Shown here: piece after piece, positions 8,701 to 16,925 of the stretch
Numbering within the stretch: position 1 is the first letter of the stretch
Layout of the letters: every line of letters begins with the position of its first letter
DNA from: JAYZAP01 sp964645285
GTDB lineage: Bacteria > Pseudomonadota > Alphaproteobacteria > JAAXGF01
Assembly (NCBI GenBank): GCA_964645285.1
Contig: CAZYDR010000001.1
Coordinates: 1-64,000 of the forward strand
Direction of reading: 5' to 3'
DNA: 64,000 nt
Translations under genes and position numbers: made by a program
Notes under the pieces: generated by a model
Told to the model about the DNA's origin: nothing
Seen by the model: only the letters and a program-made list of their open reading frames with translations
Database searches by the model: none

Positions 8701-9261
8701 ATGATGGATCGCATGAGGATTATCGTCGCCATGGTCGCCATTCTGGTGATAGCAAACTCCCCGGCCGCCGCGCGTCAGGACGACCCGCGCCTCGACGGCC
8801 TGTTTACCGAGCTCCTGACGGCGACCGACACAGACTCGGCCCATGAGCTGGAAATGTCCATCTGGCGCATCTGGACCGAGGCCGGCGATGAAGATCTCGA
8901 CCAGCTCATGAACTTCGGCATCGGCGCCATGCGGGCCGGTCAATTCGGCCCGGTACTCAACAGCTTCAATGCCATCATCGACGCCGACCCGGCCTTCGCC
9001 GAAGGCTGGAACAAGCGCGCCACCCTGTACTTTTATCTGGGCCGCTACAATGACTCGATCAGTGACGTGGAACGAACCCTGGCACTCGAGCCCCGCCACT
9101 TCGGCGCCCTCTCCGGCATGGGCCTGATCCACACCTAACTGGACGACGAAGCGATGGTCCTCCAGTGGTTCGAACACGCCCTCGAGGTCAATCCCCACAT
9201 GCCCTTCATCCTGCAGCGCGTAGACTATTTGCGAGACAAGCTCCAGGGCGAACCGATCTGA
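8701..9261 (+). pseudogene. Secreted tetratricopeptide-repeat protein, interrupted by an in-frame stop
   Basis: The frame from ATG 8701 (or 8713) codes a signal peptide ('MRIIVAMVAILVIANSPAAA') and TPR-like helices ('FNAIIDADPAFAEGWNKRATLYFYLGRYNDSISDVERTLALEPRHFGALSGMGLIHT'-type pattern, residues ~85-145). A TAA at 9136-9138 stops it, but the same frame continues with another TPR helix pair ('WFEHALEVNPHMPFILQR') to a TGA at 9259. A CAA to TAA change would explain the stop. The shortened product (145 aa) could still be exported. It would be a periplasmic scaffold protein of unknown partner. Confidence 0.75.
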
Positions 9262-9416
9262 GTGCACGCGGCGTAGAGAACGCTGGGAAGGCGGGATTTT
9301 AGCCTCGTGAAGCGCAACAGAAGTGCCGCGAAGGCGGGCCTGGCTGGACACCTCATTGGCAGCATTGATTGTCTTCTAGATCCCTATCGCAAAAAAAATC
9401 GCGCTTCTAGGTAGAC

Positions 9417-9432
9417 TCGCGGATATCCGCGA
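9417..9432. promoter_or_regulatory. 16-bp perfect palindrome upstream of the response regulator
   Basis: TCGCGGATATCCGCGA is fully self-complementary and is flanked by GACT (9414-9417) and AGTC (9438-9441), extending the dyad. It lies ~30 nt before ATG 9463. It could be an operator; an upstream A8 tract at 9391-9398 adds to the regulatory look. The 9262-9462 stretch holds no gene that I can see. Confidence 0.4.
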
Positions 9433-9462
9433 AAATTAGTCCGACGGGGCAAGGACGGGGCA

Positions 9463-9837
9463 ATGAGTTCAAAACGATTATTGGTGGTCGATGACGAGCC
9501 GGACTTCCGCGAGTTCGTGGTAGAGGTCGCCGAAGGACTGGGTTACCACGTGGAAAGCGCCGCCAACGGCGCCGAGTTCAAAGTGCTGTTCGACGCCTGC
9601 CAGCCCGATGTCGCCGTTGTCGATGTGGTAATGCCGGGCATTGACGGTATCGAACTTGTCAGTTGGTTGGCCGACCAGGCAACGAACCTGCGTCTCATAA
9701 TGGTCACCGGGTTCACACTCCACTATACGGAACTGGCCAAGAAACTGGGTGAGGCCAGGGGCCTGCACTCAGTCACCACGTTGCACAAACCCGTGCGCCT
9801 CGCGGCCCTCCGCGAGGCGATCACCGCGGACGACTGA
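9463..9837 (+). CDS. Single-domain response regulator (CheY-like receiver)
   Basis: The 124 residues are just one receiver domain. Acidic pocket Asp10-Asp11 ('VVDDEPDF'), phosphoacceptor Asp54 ('AVVDVVMPG'), Thr82 ('MVTG') and Lys109 ('LHKP') are all present, so it should be phosphorylated normally. There is no output domain and no histidine kinase next to it, so it must act through protein contacts in a relay encoded elsewhere. The 288 nt downstream (9838-10125) show no gene or clear signal. Confidence 0.93.
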   Translation: MSSKRLLVVDDEPDFREFVVEVAEGLGYHVESAANGAEFKVLFDACQPDVAVVDVVMPGIDGIELVSWLADQATNLRLIMVTGFTLHYTELAKKLGEARGLHSVTTLHKPVRLAALREAITADD

Positions 9838-10125
9838 TTAATAACAAGGAACAATAATAGAGACTCATAGAGACGGCTTCCCGTGGTTTTCGGCCAGGCG
9901 CGTTTGTCGCCACGATGCGGGGTATCGCAAGACGAGCGCAACGATGTCCGCCAGGGGGATTATTGGCGAAAGCCACGGGAAGCCGCCGTCCTGGTCGCGT
10001 CCGCTTATCGCCGGAGGGCGTCAGGACTCCTTGACGACGCGCCGCATCGCCTGTGCGCTCTCCCTACCCGGCGAAAAGCGAAAACGATCTCTATGGGCCT
10101 CTACTATCGCTCCTTGGTATAAACC

Positions 10126-11685
10126 TTAAGCTGCCACGACTTTCGGCCATGGTGTGGCGATATGGGCTATGGCGCTATTGTCACCTGACTTGTCCCGCAT
10201 AACCGCATTGGGTGTGGCGAACGAAGTTGGCCGCACACCGCTCTGCTCGACGATTATGGGACGCTTGGCCGCAATGGCATCGACAATCCCGTCGCCCAGG
10301 CGGGGATCCACGGTCACCCCCGGCCCACCGCTTACATCGATGCGCGGCTGCTGAAATGCGTTATTCAAGTTCATGTCGAAGTCGTGGATGAACAAGATCA
10401 GCTGGAATAGCGCCGGGAAGATGCGTCGCCCCCCCGAGGCGCCGAGGGCGAAGTCCGGCTTATCATCCCGGACAACCACCGTTGGCGCCATGTTCGACAG
10501 CGGCCGCTTACCCGGCGCGATGGAGTTGATACGCCCCGGCACCGGATCGAACCACAGCATGCCGTTATTGAGAATGACGCCGGTTTCGGGCAGGCGCACC
10601 ATGCTGCCGAAGGTCGACATCAGGGTCTGGGTCACCACCACCATATTACCGTCGCCGTCGATCACCGAGAAGTTGGTGGTCGACGATTGCGCCTGGGAAA
10701 CCTCACCCATGGTCGCCAGGCGGGTCTCGTAAGCCTGGAACAGGGAGTCCGCTACGGCCAGGTAAGTGGCGGCGTCGGGTGTTGAACCCAGATCATGGGC
10801 TTCGAGCAGCCGCAAGGCGTCAAGCAAGGTCGGGCCGGCGGACAGGCCGGGCGCCGAATGGATTGTCGCGCCGCGATACTGGCCGGTGCTGGGGGCGCAA
10901 ACGGTGGTGCGGAAGTCCGCCAGATCCTCCTGCCGGAGCGGACAGCCGGCGCGGCGTGCGTCACCATCGATCTTTGCCGCGATCTCGCCGGAATAGAAAT
11001 CCTCGGGCCCGGCCACGGAGAGGCGCTTGAGGGTCGCGGCCAGGGCGTCGAGGTTGAGCCGCGGCATGCCGCCGTCCCAGGGCGCCGCCGGCGGGTAGCC
11101 ACCCGGCAGATAGACCTCGGCGAGACTGGGATAGCGGGCAATGGTCGCCGCTTCGTAGGCGATGATCAGGGTGGCGTACCAGTCGATCCACATGCCCCGT
11201 TCAGCGAGCAATACGGCAGGCTCAAGGGATTCGCGCCAGCTCCGCGTGCCGAAATCCTTGAGCAGGGTGGCCATGCCCGACACAACGGTTGGTACCCCTA
11301 CGGAATAAGGGCCGATGAAATTGCGGTCGTCGATGACCGCCGGCCAGCCAAAGCCACCGTCGCTGGTGCCGCCGGTCAGGGGATAGTCATCGGGGTTGAC
11401 ACCGCGCGGCGCCACGGTGCCGAAATCAAGCGACGTGACCTTCTTGCTCGAAGCGTCGAACACCTGAACAAAGCCACAGCCGCCGAGGCCGCTATTCCAT
11501 GGCTCGACGATGCCAATGGCGAAACTAACGGCGACGGCGGCATCGACCGCGTTGCCGCCGGCGCGCAGCACCTCGGCGCCAATTTCCGAGGCATCGGCGT
11601 GGTTGGTGGCGACCAACCCGCCGCGGCTGTACACCGCCGCCTTGGTTACTGCCCATTGCTCCGTGATATTTTCCGATGTGACCAT
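10126..11685 (-). CDS. Gamma-glutamyltransferase family protein
   Basis: GGT enzymes are Ntn hydrolases that cleave gamma-glutamyl bonds after self-processing. The predicted nucleophile is Thr336 in 'SSTTNFSVID', matching the family TTxxSV motif; 'NNGMLWFDP' and 'GKRPLSNMAPT' (substrate pocket) follow. The length of 519 aa is normal, but no signal peptide is seen, unlike the periplasmic E. coli enzyme, so it is probably cytoplasmic. Its start is 10 nt downstream of the proline iminopeptidase-like gene, pointing to one operon with it and the Rieske gene, perhaps for a gamma-glutamylated or amide substrate. Confidence 0.92.
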   Translation of the reverse strand: MVTSENITEQWAVTKAAVYSRGGLVATNHADASEIGAEVLRAGGNAVDAAVAVSFAIGIVEPWNSGLGGCGFVQVFDASSKKVTSLDFGTVAPRGVNPDDYPLTGGTSDGGFGWPAVIDDRNFIGPYSVGVPTVVSGMATLLKDFGTRSWRESLEPAVLLAERGMWIDWYATLIIAYEAATIARYPSLAEVYLPGGYPPAAPWDGGMPRLNLDALAATLKRLSVAGPEDFYSGEIAAKIDGDARRAGCPLRQEDLADFRTTVCAPSTGQYRGATIHSAPGLSAGPTLLDALRLLEAHDLGSTPDAATYLAVADSLFQAYETRLATMGEVSQAQSSTTNFSVIDGDGNMVVVTQTLMSTFGSMVRLPETGVILNNGMLWFDPVPGRINSIAPGKRPLSNMAPTVVVRDDKPDFALGASGGRRIFPALFQLILFIHDFDMNLNNAFQQPRIDVSGGPGVTVDPRLGDGIVDAIAAKRPIIVEQSGVRPTSFATPNAVMRDKSGDNSAIAHIATPWPKVVAA

Positions 11686-11695
11686 GACGCTGCCC

Positions 11696-12580
11696 CTATT
11701 CGACGCCGGCGATGAACTCGCGCATCAACCCCATGTACTCGGCGCGCTTCTCGGCGAAGGCCATATGGGACGCGTCCTCGATCTCCGTCACCTTGGCGCC
11801 GGGCACCAGGGCGGCGTACTCGCGGCAGGAGTGGGGAGTGGCCTCGTCGAACTCGCCGCAGGTGAACAGGGTCGGCGCCGAGATTTGGTGCAGCCGTTCG
11901 CTACAATCGTAGTCGGCGAGAGTGCCGTTGGCGGTGAATTCGCTGGGACCCCACATGGTGCTGTAGCACTCAAGATTGAGGGCGTCGAAGGCGCGCAGCA
12001 CATAGTCGGGCAACGGGTCCATGCGGCAACCGTGAAGGCCGCTGAACACATCGACAGCTTCCTGGTAGGCCGGGTCGTCGGTGGTGTCCGCCGCTTCGTG
12101 GTGGTCGAGGGCGGCTCGGACCTCGGCGGGAAGCTGATTGCGATAGGCGGTGTTGTCAGCGATCCAGCGATGGGTATTGATCAATGGGCTCGACAGCACC
12201 AAACCCGCCAAGTCCGCCGGGCGGCCAATGGCGTATTCGGCGGCAATGGTTCCGCCCCAGGAATTGCCAATGATAACAACCCGCTCAAGGCCCAGGGTAC
12301 GGCGCACCGCATCGACTTCGGCAACGAAGCGCTCGACCCGCCAGTTGACCGGATCGCCGGGCCGGTCGGCCTTGCCGGCGTCGAGCTGGTCGTAAAAAAC
12401 CACCCGCCGCTCATCGGCCAGATCGACCAGCGGCAACATGTACTCGTGGCTCATGCCCGGCCCGCCGTGAATGCACAGCACCGGCACCGCACCGTCGTGG
12501 CGCCCGCCGTTGTCGCGATACCACACCCTGCCGCCTTCGACATCGATGGTGCCGGTCTGCTCCGCCTGGGGTTCTGTCAT
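11696..12580 (-). CDS. Alpha/beta hydrolase, proline iminopeptidase-like
   Basis: A 294-aa alpha/beta hydrolase with the oxyanion motif 'IHGGPGMSHEY' (residues 38-47) typical of the proline iminopeptidase group, nucleophile Ser107 in 'GNSWGG', Asp245 in 'CGEFDEA' and His272 in 'DASHMAF'. Members release N-terminal proline or hydrolyse amides and lactones. It sits between a Rieske oxygenase gene (4 nt upstream) and a gamma-glutamyltransferase gene, consistent with breakdown of a small amide or peptide-like compound; the substrate is unknown. Confidence 0.9.
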   Translation of the reverse strand: MTEPQAEQTGTIDVEGGRVWYRDNGGRHDGAVPVLCIHGGPGMSHEYMLPLVDLADERRVVFYDQLDAGKADRPGDPVNWRVERFVAEVDAVRRTLGLERVVIIGNSWGGTIAAEYAIGRPADLAGLVLSSPLINTHRWIADNTAYRNQLPAEVRAALDHHEAADTTDDPAYQEAVDVFSGLHGCRMDPLPDYVLRAFDALNLECYSTMWGPSEFTANGTLADYDCSERLHQISAPTLFTCGEFDEATPHSCREYAALVPGAKVTEIEDASHMAFAEKRAEYMGLMREFIAGVE

Positions 12581-12584
12581 TGTT

Positions 12585-13736
12585 TCACGCTGCCTCTCCG
12601 TTTAGCATTTTGCGGGCGATCCACTGGTACCAGCGCAGGATGGGTTCCTCCATCCAGCTCATGTAGCCCGGCGCCGCCTTGGCCGAGCGAACGCCCATGG
12701 CAATATATGGCATGCTCTCGCCGTCTTCGTCGAGGGCGCGGCTTGAATCATAGGCTTCACCGTCCGGTGCATAGCGGCGCAGTTCGCCTTCCGGCCGTAC
12801 CGACCCGGCCCGGTAGCGCACCTGATCGACCCCAACCGGCCACAGGGCATAGAAACCGGCGCCGCCGGGATAGATCACAAAGGCATTGGCCGGATGGATC
12901 ATGACGATGTCGAGGCTGGACACATCCTGTCCGATATCGCCGGGCTTCCAATTGACCTCTTCGATGAGATCGCGGCTGACCTGACGGTCCATGTAATAGG
13001 GCACCTGATAGCGCGTCCAGCCGTCACTATAGGTAATGTTGGTGGTGTTATGGGTCGGCGAATATGTCTCCAACGTATTCTCGTGGAGGCCCATGTGGTG
13101 ATAGCCCTCCATGTTGTTCTCGTTGAAGTTCTTCCAGTTGCCCGGCCATACTTTGTCGTAGTGGTTGGTCATGGTCCAGTCGTCGGCGCATTTGTAGGGC
13201 GCGAACGCCTGATCCAGAGCTTCCACCGTCGGCGCCAACGGCGCGGCATGGTCGTCCAGGTTGACCCAGATGAGATCGTTCCAGATTTCGAGGCGAAACT
13301 TGGGCAGGCAAATCTTGTTCTTGTCGAACTCCTGGTGCCGCTCCATGTGAAGCGGCTGCACGAGCTTGCCGTCCAACTCGTAGGTCCAGTGGTGATAAGG
13401 GCAGCGGAAGCGGTTGGCATTGCCGCTCTCGCCAGGCTTGACCACCAGCATGTAGCGGTAGCGGCATACGGTGGAGAGCGCCCGGATTGCCATGTCCGGG
13501 CCGCGCACGATGACCAGGGGCTCGCCGACCAGTTCCACCGTAAAGAAATCACCGGGACTACGGATTTCGGATACGTGGCCGACGTCGATCCATTGCTTTT
13601 TCCAGATGGTCTCGACCTCGAGATCGAAAAACGCCTGGGAGGTGTAATGGGCAGGCTCCATGGTACGCATGCGATCGACCGGCAGGTCGAGATAGGACTT
13701 AAGCGACCCCAGAAGGGTCGTGAGGCCGGGTTCCAT
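12585..13736 (-). CDS. Rieske non-heme iron oxygenase alpha subunit with altered Rieske ligand
   Basis: A 383-aa protein with the layout of ring-hydroxylating oxygenase alpha subunits. Rieske domain: Cys91-Arg-Tyr93 and later 'CPYHHW' (Cys112, His115). The canonical motif is CxH-CxxH, so the first histidine ligand is replaced by Tyr93; 'CRYRYM' also differs from the usual CRHRGM at Tyr95. The catalytic domain keeps 'NWKNFNEN' and the ligands His213 and His218 ('EGYHHMGLH'). No ferredoxin or reductase gene is adjacent. It is first in a likely operon with the hydrolase and GGT genes. It may be inactive, rewired, or a sequence error at one base (CAC to TAC). Confidence 0.88.
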   Translation of the reverse strand: MEPGLTTLLGSLKSYLDLPVDRMRTMEPAHYTSQAFFDLEVETIWKKQWIDVGHVSEIRSPGDFFTVELVGEPLVIVRGPDMAIRALSTVCRYRYMLVVKPGESGNANRFRCPYHHWTYELDGKLVQPLHMERHQEFDKNKICLPKFRLEIWNDLIWVNLDDHAAPLAPTVEALDQAFAPYKCADDWTMTNHYDKVWPGNWKNFNENNMEGYHHMGLHENTLETYSPTHNTTNITYSDGWTRYQVPYYMDRQVSRDLIEEVNWKPGDIGQDVSSLDIVMIHPANAFVIYPGGAGFYALWPVGVDQVRYRAGSVRPEGELRRYAPDGEAYDSSRALDEDGESMPYIAMGVRSAKAAPGYMSWMEEPILRWYQWIARKMLNGEAA

Positions 13737-13780
13737 AATATCCTCCGGATGGCATCGGTATATGTCAGAACTATAAGCCG

Positions 13781-13805
13781 AGACCGCATCGTCGAACCAG
13801 CTTTC
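13781..13805 (-). pseudogene. Fragment of a DUF1244 gene (3' end)
   Basis: These 25 bases match the 3' end of the intact DUF1244 gene (18258-18282, coding ESWFDDAV) with one mismatch and the same orientation. They stand alone in the divergent spacer between the Rieske and LLM genes. Confidence 0.7.
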
Positions 13806-13913
13806 ACGACGGCGGCAATGGTTGACCTTTCAATCGCCGCCGATGTTGCCGTACCATGAGGCGCGGTCGTCGTCTTCGCGCCGCATAATCCTGATGCAAC
13901 GGTAGGAACCACT

Positions 13914-14837
13914 ATGAAACTGGGAATCAGTCTGCCCGGAACCGACCTTGGCCCCGACCCTTTGGCGCTGCGGGACTTCACCCAGCTCTCCGAGGAACTC
14001 GGTTACGACCATTTGGCGGTCTACGAGAACACCCTGAACATCAACCCGGTGAGCCTGCCCGACTGGGACGGCGTCGAGGAGCCCGGCAGTTCCTACCACG
14101 ACCCCTTTGTCCTGCTCGGTTATCTAGCGGGGCAGACCACATACATCGAGCTCTCGGTGCAGGTGCTCGTGCTGGCCCAGCGTCAGACTGCCCTGGTCGC
14201 CAAACAGGCGGCCTCGCTGGATTTTCTGAGCGGCGGGCGGCTTCGCCTTGGCGTCGGGATTGGATGGGACGAGAAACAATTTATCGCCCTTGATGCGGAT
14301 TTCTCCAGCCGGGGCGCGCGCTCGGCGGAACAGATCGATGTCATGAAGGCGTTGTGGCGCGACCAGTACGTGGATTTCGACGGCAAATGGCACCGCATTC
14401 CCGATGCCGGGATCAACCCTCGGCCGACCGGCAATTCCCTGGAGGTCTGGTTCGGCGGCAAGCACGACAACGTGCTGCAACGCATTGCCCGGATCGGTGA
14501 CGGCTGGATGCCGCTGCACCTTGCCGCCGCCGATGACGCCCCGCGTGAGATCGCCCGGCGCGAGATCGAGACCCTGATGGGCTACGCCGAGACCAACGGG
14601 CGCGGCCGTGACGAGATCGGTATCGACGGCTGGGTTTCCATGGGCGCCGGGACCGCCGACGACTGGCGCCGGGAAATCCTCGGCTGGCGCGAGCTGGGCG
14701 CCAGCCATATCACCCTCAACACCGCTTTCGATGTGGGTCACCACAGCCGTATTGCGGGGCGGAACTTCGACGATCACGCCGCCGCCATACGGGAATACAT
14801 GGCCGTGGTGAAGGATCTGTTCGAAACCTCCAACTGA
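13914..14837 (+). CDS. LLM-class (luciferase-like) flavin-dependent oxidoreductase
   Basis: A 307-aa TIM-barrel flavoprotein. 'LGISLPGTDLGPDPLALRDFTQLSEELGYDHLAVYE' at the N-terminus, 'LDFLSGGRLRLGVGIGWDEKQF' in the middle and 'GDGWMPL' near residue 198 are typical of LLM enzymes annotated as F420-dependent (TIGR03619-like). The cofactor (FMN or F420) cannot be told from sequence alone. It is followed 19 nt later by a large alpha/beta hydrolase, so they form a two-gene unit. The pair is bracketed by DUF1244 fragments, suggesting that it was inserted as a block. Confidence 0.88.
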   Translation: MKLGISLPGTDLGPDPLALRDFTQLSEELGYDHLAVYENTLNINPVSLPDWDGVEEPGSSYHDPFVLLGYLAGQTTYIELSVQVLVLAQRQTALVAKQAASLDFLSGGRLRLGVGIGWDEKQFIALDADFSSRGARSAEQIDVMKALWRDQYVDFDGKWHRIPDAGINPRPTGNSLEVWFGGKHDNVLQRIARIGDGWMPLHLAAADDAPREIARREIETLMGYAETNGRGRDEIGIDGWVSMGAGTADDWRREILGWRELGASHITLNTAFDVGHHSRIAGRNFDDHAAAIREYMAVVKDLFETSN

Positions 14838-14856
14838 GCGATAGAAGGTAGAAAAG

Positions 14857-16857
14857 ATGTCCGTAACCCACTTGGAAATCCTCGACCGTCAGCCGTATGA
14901 GAACGGGCGATCCTTCGGCGAGGTCGGGCCCTTTGAGCGTATCGACGCCATCGCCCATTATGCGGTCGATCCGGGACATGCGGCGAACCAGGGCATCGTC
15001 GATCTCGCCCTGGCGGAACGGAACGACGAGGGCCGAGTCCGGTTCAGCGGTGATATGACCTTGCTGATGCCGCGGCAAGCTGATCGGGGCAACCGGGCGC
15101 TGATCATGCATGTGCCCAACCGCGGTGGGCGGCAGCTGTCGCGGTTGAATCTCTACCCGCGGGAAAGCCCGGTTTCCGCGGCCGTGGAGCCGGGCGACGG
15201 CTTCCTCTTTGAGCACGGCTGGACTGTCGGCTGGGCGGCATGGCAGTGGGACGTTCCACGATCCCCCGAACGGGTGCGGATCGGCCTGGCGGCCCCCGAA
15301 GTACCCCTGGCGGCGCGTCAACCGGACGGCCGTATGCAGCTCAGACTGCAGATCTTCCGCTCGAGTTCCAGTCTGCCCCTGACCGATCAGCACGTCGGCC
15401 CCCACGGCGATCACCGCCTGATCCGAAGCGCCGATGTGAACGACGCCGAGGCCACGCTTTTGGTGCGCCGTGGACCCTATGGCGAAGCGCGCACCATTGC
15501 GCGCGACCGCTGGCGCTTCGCCCGGGCGGTTGACGGCCAGGCGGTCGAGGACGACGGGCACATCTGGCTGGACGGCGGGTTTGAAGCCGGCCTGACCTAC
15601 GATGTGTTGTACACGCCGCTGAACTGCCCCGTGGTCGGCGCCGGACTGCTGGCGACCCGAGACCTAGCGTCGTATCTGCGCTACGATGAGGGCGCGCCCA
15701 CGGCCGGCGCGATCAACCATGCCATCGCCGAGGGCCAGTCCCAGTGCGGCCGCTTCCTGCGGACATTTCTCCATCTCGGCCTCAACAACGACGAAGCGGA
15801 TCGGCCCGTATTCGACGGCGTGCTCGCCCATATCGCCGGCGGCCGGCGCGGCGAGTTCAACAACCGCCATGGTCAACCCTCGGTACAGCCGACACCGCTA
15901 TTTGGCCATCTGTTCCCCTTCGCCGACGATCCGCAAACCGACCCCTTGACCGGCCAGACCGGTGGTCTGCTGGACCGCCTGCGGCAAAACGGCGGGGTGC
16001 CCAAGATTTTCTACACCGACACGTCGTCGGAATACTGGCGGGGCGATGCCTCGCTCAGCCACACCGATCTTGCGTCGGGCGGTGACTGTGCGTTGCCCGG
16101 CGAGGTCCGGCGTTACCTGTTCTCCTCGACCCAGCATAGCGCCGGCGAGGTGCCGCTAACCAATCAGACGGTATTCGGCGGCATTGGGACGGTCCCGGTG
16201 AACATTGTCGATTACCGCCCGCTCTATCGCGCCGCCCTGGCCAATCTGCTCGCCTGGATCGCCGATGGCTATGAGCCGCCGGCGAGCGCTTACCCCCAGG
16301 CATCGACGGGCACTCGCGGAACCCGGCGTGACGTCATGGCAACCCTGTCCGCCATTCCCGGTCTCGCCCTGCCCGACGCCGACGTGCTGACAACCATGTA
16401 TCCCCTCGACCTTGGGGCGTTTGCCGACAGCGGCATCGCCACACCGCCGGCGAAGGTCGGTCCAACGGCCTATCCGGACTGGGTCTCGTCGGTCGATGCA
16501 AATGGCAACGAAGCAGCCGGCATTGCCATGCCCGACATCACCGTGCCGGTGGCCACCCACACCGGCTTCAACCCGCGCCATCCGGACATCGGCGGGCCCG
16601 GCGAGATGCTCGAATACATCGGCTCGACAGTGCCCTTCGCGCTGACCGAGGAGGCCCGCGCCGCGGCCAACGACCCGCGACCCTCCCTGGCCGAACGTTA
16701 CGCCGGCCGCGACGACTATCTCGCCCAGGTCCGACAGGCGGCACAGGCCCTGGTCGGCCAGCGCTACCTGCTGGCCCAGGACATCGATGTCTGCCTTGAA
16801 ATTGCCGCCGAGCGTTATGACGCCTGCCTGGCCGAGCCGTCAGCGGATCGGGCATAA
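14857..16857 (+). CDS. Large alpha/beta hydrolase-domain protein (Abhydrolase_10, PF20091-like)
   Basis: A 666-residue protein of the family often annotated 'alpha/beta hydrolase domain-containing protein'. It begins with the family's 'FGEVGPFERIDAIAHYAVDP' and 'GRALIMHVPNRG'-like segments and carries a nucleophile elbow 'GQSQCGRFLR' near residue 300. No signal peptide is seen. The substrate is unknown; an ester or lactone would fit. It shares a unit with the LLM oxidoreductase (19-nt gap; ATG preceded by GAAGGTAGAAAAG). Confidence 0.85.
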   Translation: MSVTHLEILDRQPYENGRSFGEVGPFERIDAIAHYAVDPGHAANQGIVDLALAERNDEGRVRFSGDMTLLMPRQADRGNRALIMHVPNRGGRQLSRLNLYPRESPVSAAVEPGDGFLFEHGWTVGWAAWQWDVPRSPERVRIGLAAPEVPLAARQPDGRMQLRLQIFRSSSSLPLTDQHVGPHGDHRLIRSADVNDAEATLLVRRGPYGEARTIARDRWRFARAVDGQAVEDDGHIWLDGGFEAGLTYDVLYTPLNCPVVGAGLLATRDLASYLRYDEGAPTAGAINHAIAEGQSQCGRFLRTFLHLGLNNDEADRPVFDGVLAHIAGGRRGEFNNRHGQPSVQPTPLFGHLFPFADDPQTDPLTGQTGGLLDRLRQNGGVPKIFYTDTSSEYWRGDASLSHTDLASGGDCALPGEVRRYLFSSTQHSAGEVPLTNQTVFGGIGTVPVNIVDYRPLYRAALANLLAWIADGYEPPASAYPQASTGTRGTRRDVMATLSAIPGLALPDADVLTTMYPLDLGAFADSGIATPPAKVGPTAYPDWVSSVDANGNEAAGIAMPDITVPVATHTGFNPRHPDIGGPGEMLEYIGSTVPFALTEEARAAANDPRPSLAERYAGRDDYLAQVRQAAQALVGQRYLLAQDIDVCLEIAAERYDACLAEPSADRA

Positions 16858-16887
16858 GTCATACCGTAGATCAGCGTGCCGGCATCG
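16858..16887 (-). pseudogene. Fragment of a DUF1244 gene (central part)
   Basis: Thirty bases directly after the hydrolase stop codon match the intact DUF1244 gene at 18377-18406 with two mismatches and the same orientation, corresponding to 'DARTLIYGMT'. The remaining 38 bases to the next gene show no match. Confidence 0.7.
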
Positions 16888-16925
16888 ACTTACTCACCGG
16901 GCAATCCGCTGTCCAACCACGCCGA

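Noticed and set aside
9838..10125. Open frames in the spacer after the response regulator
   Set aside because: Short, overlapping on the same strand and without start signals or recognisable sequence.
11510..12904. A 464-codon plus-strand frame over the GGT, hydrolase and Rieske genes
   Set aside because: It spans several genes on the other strand and has no recognisable domain.
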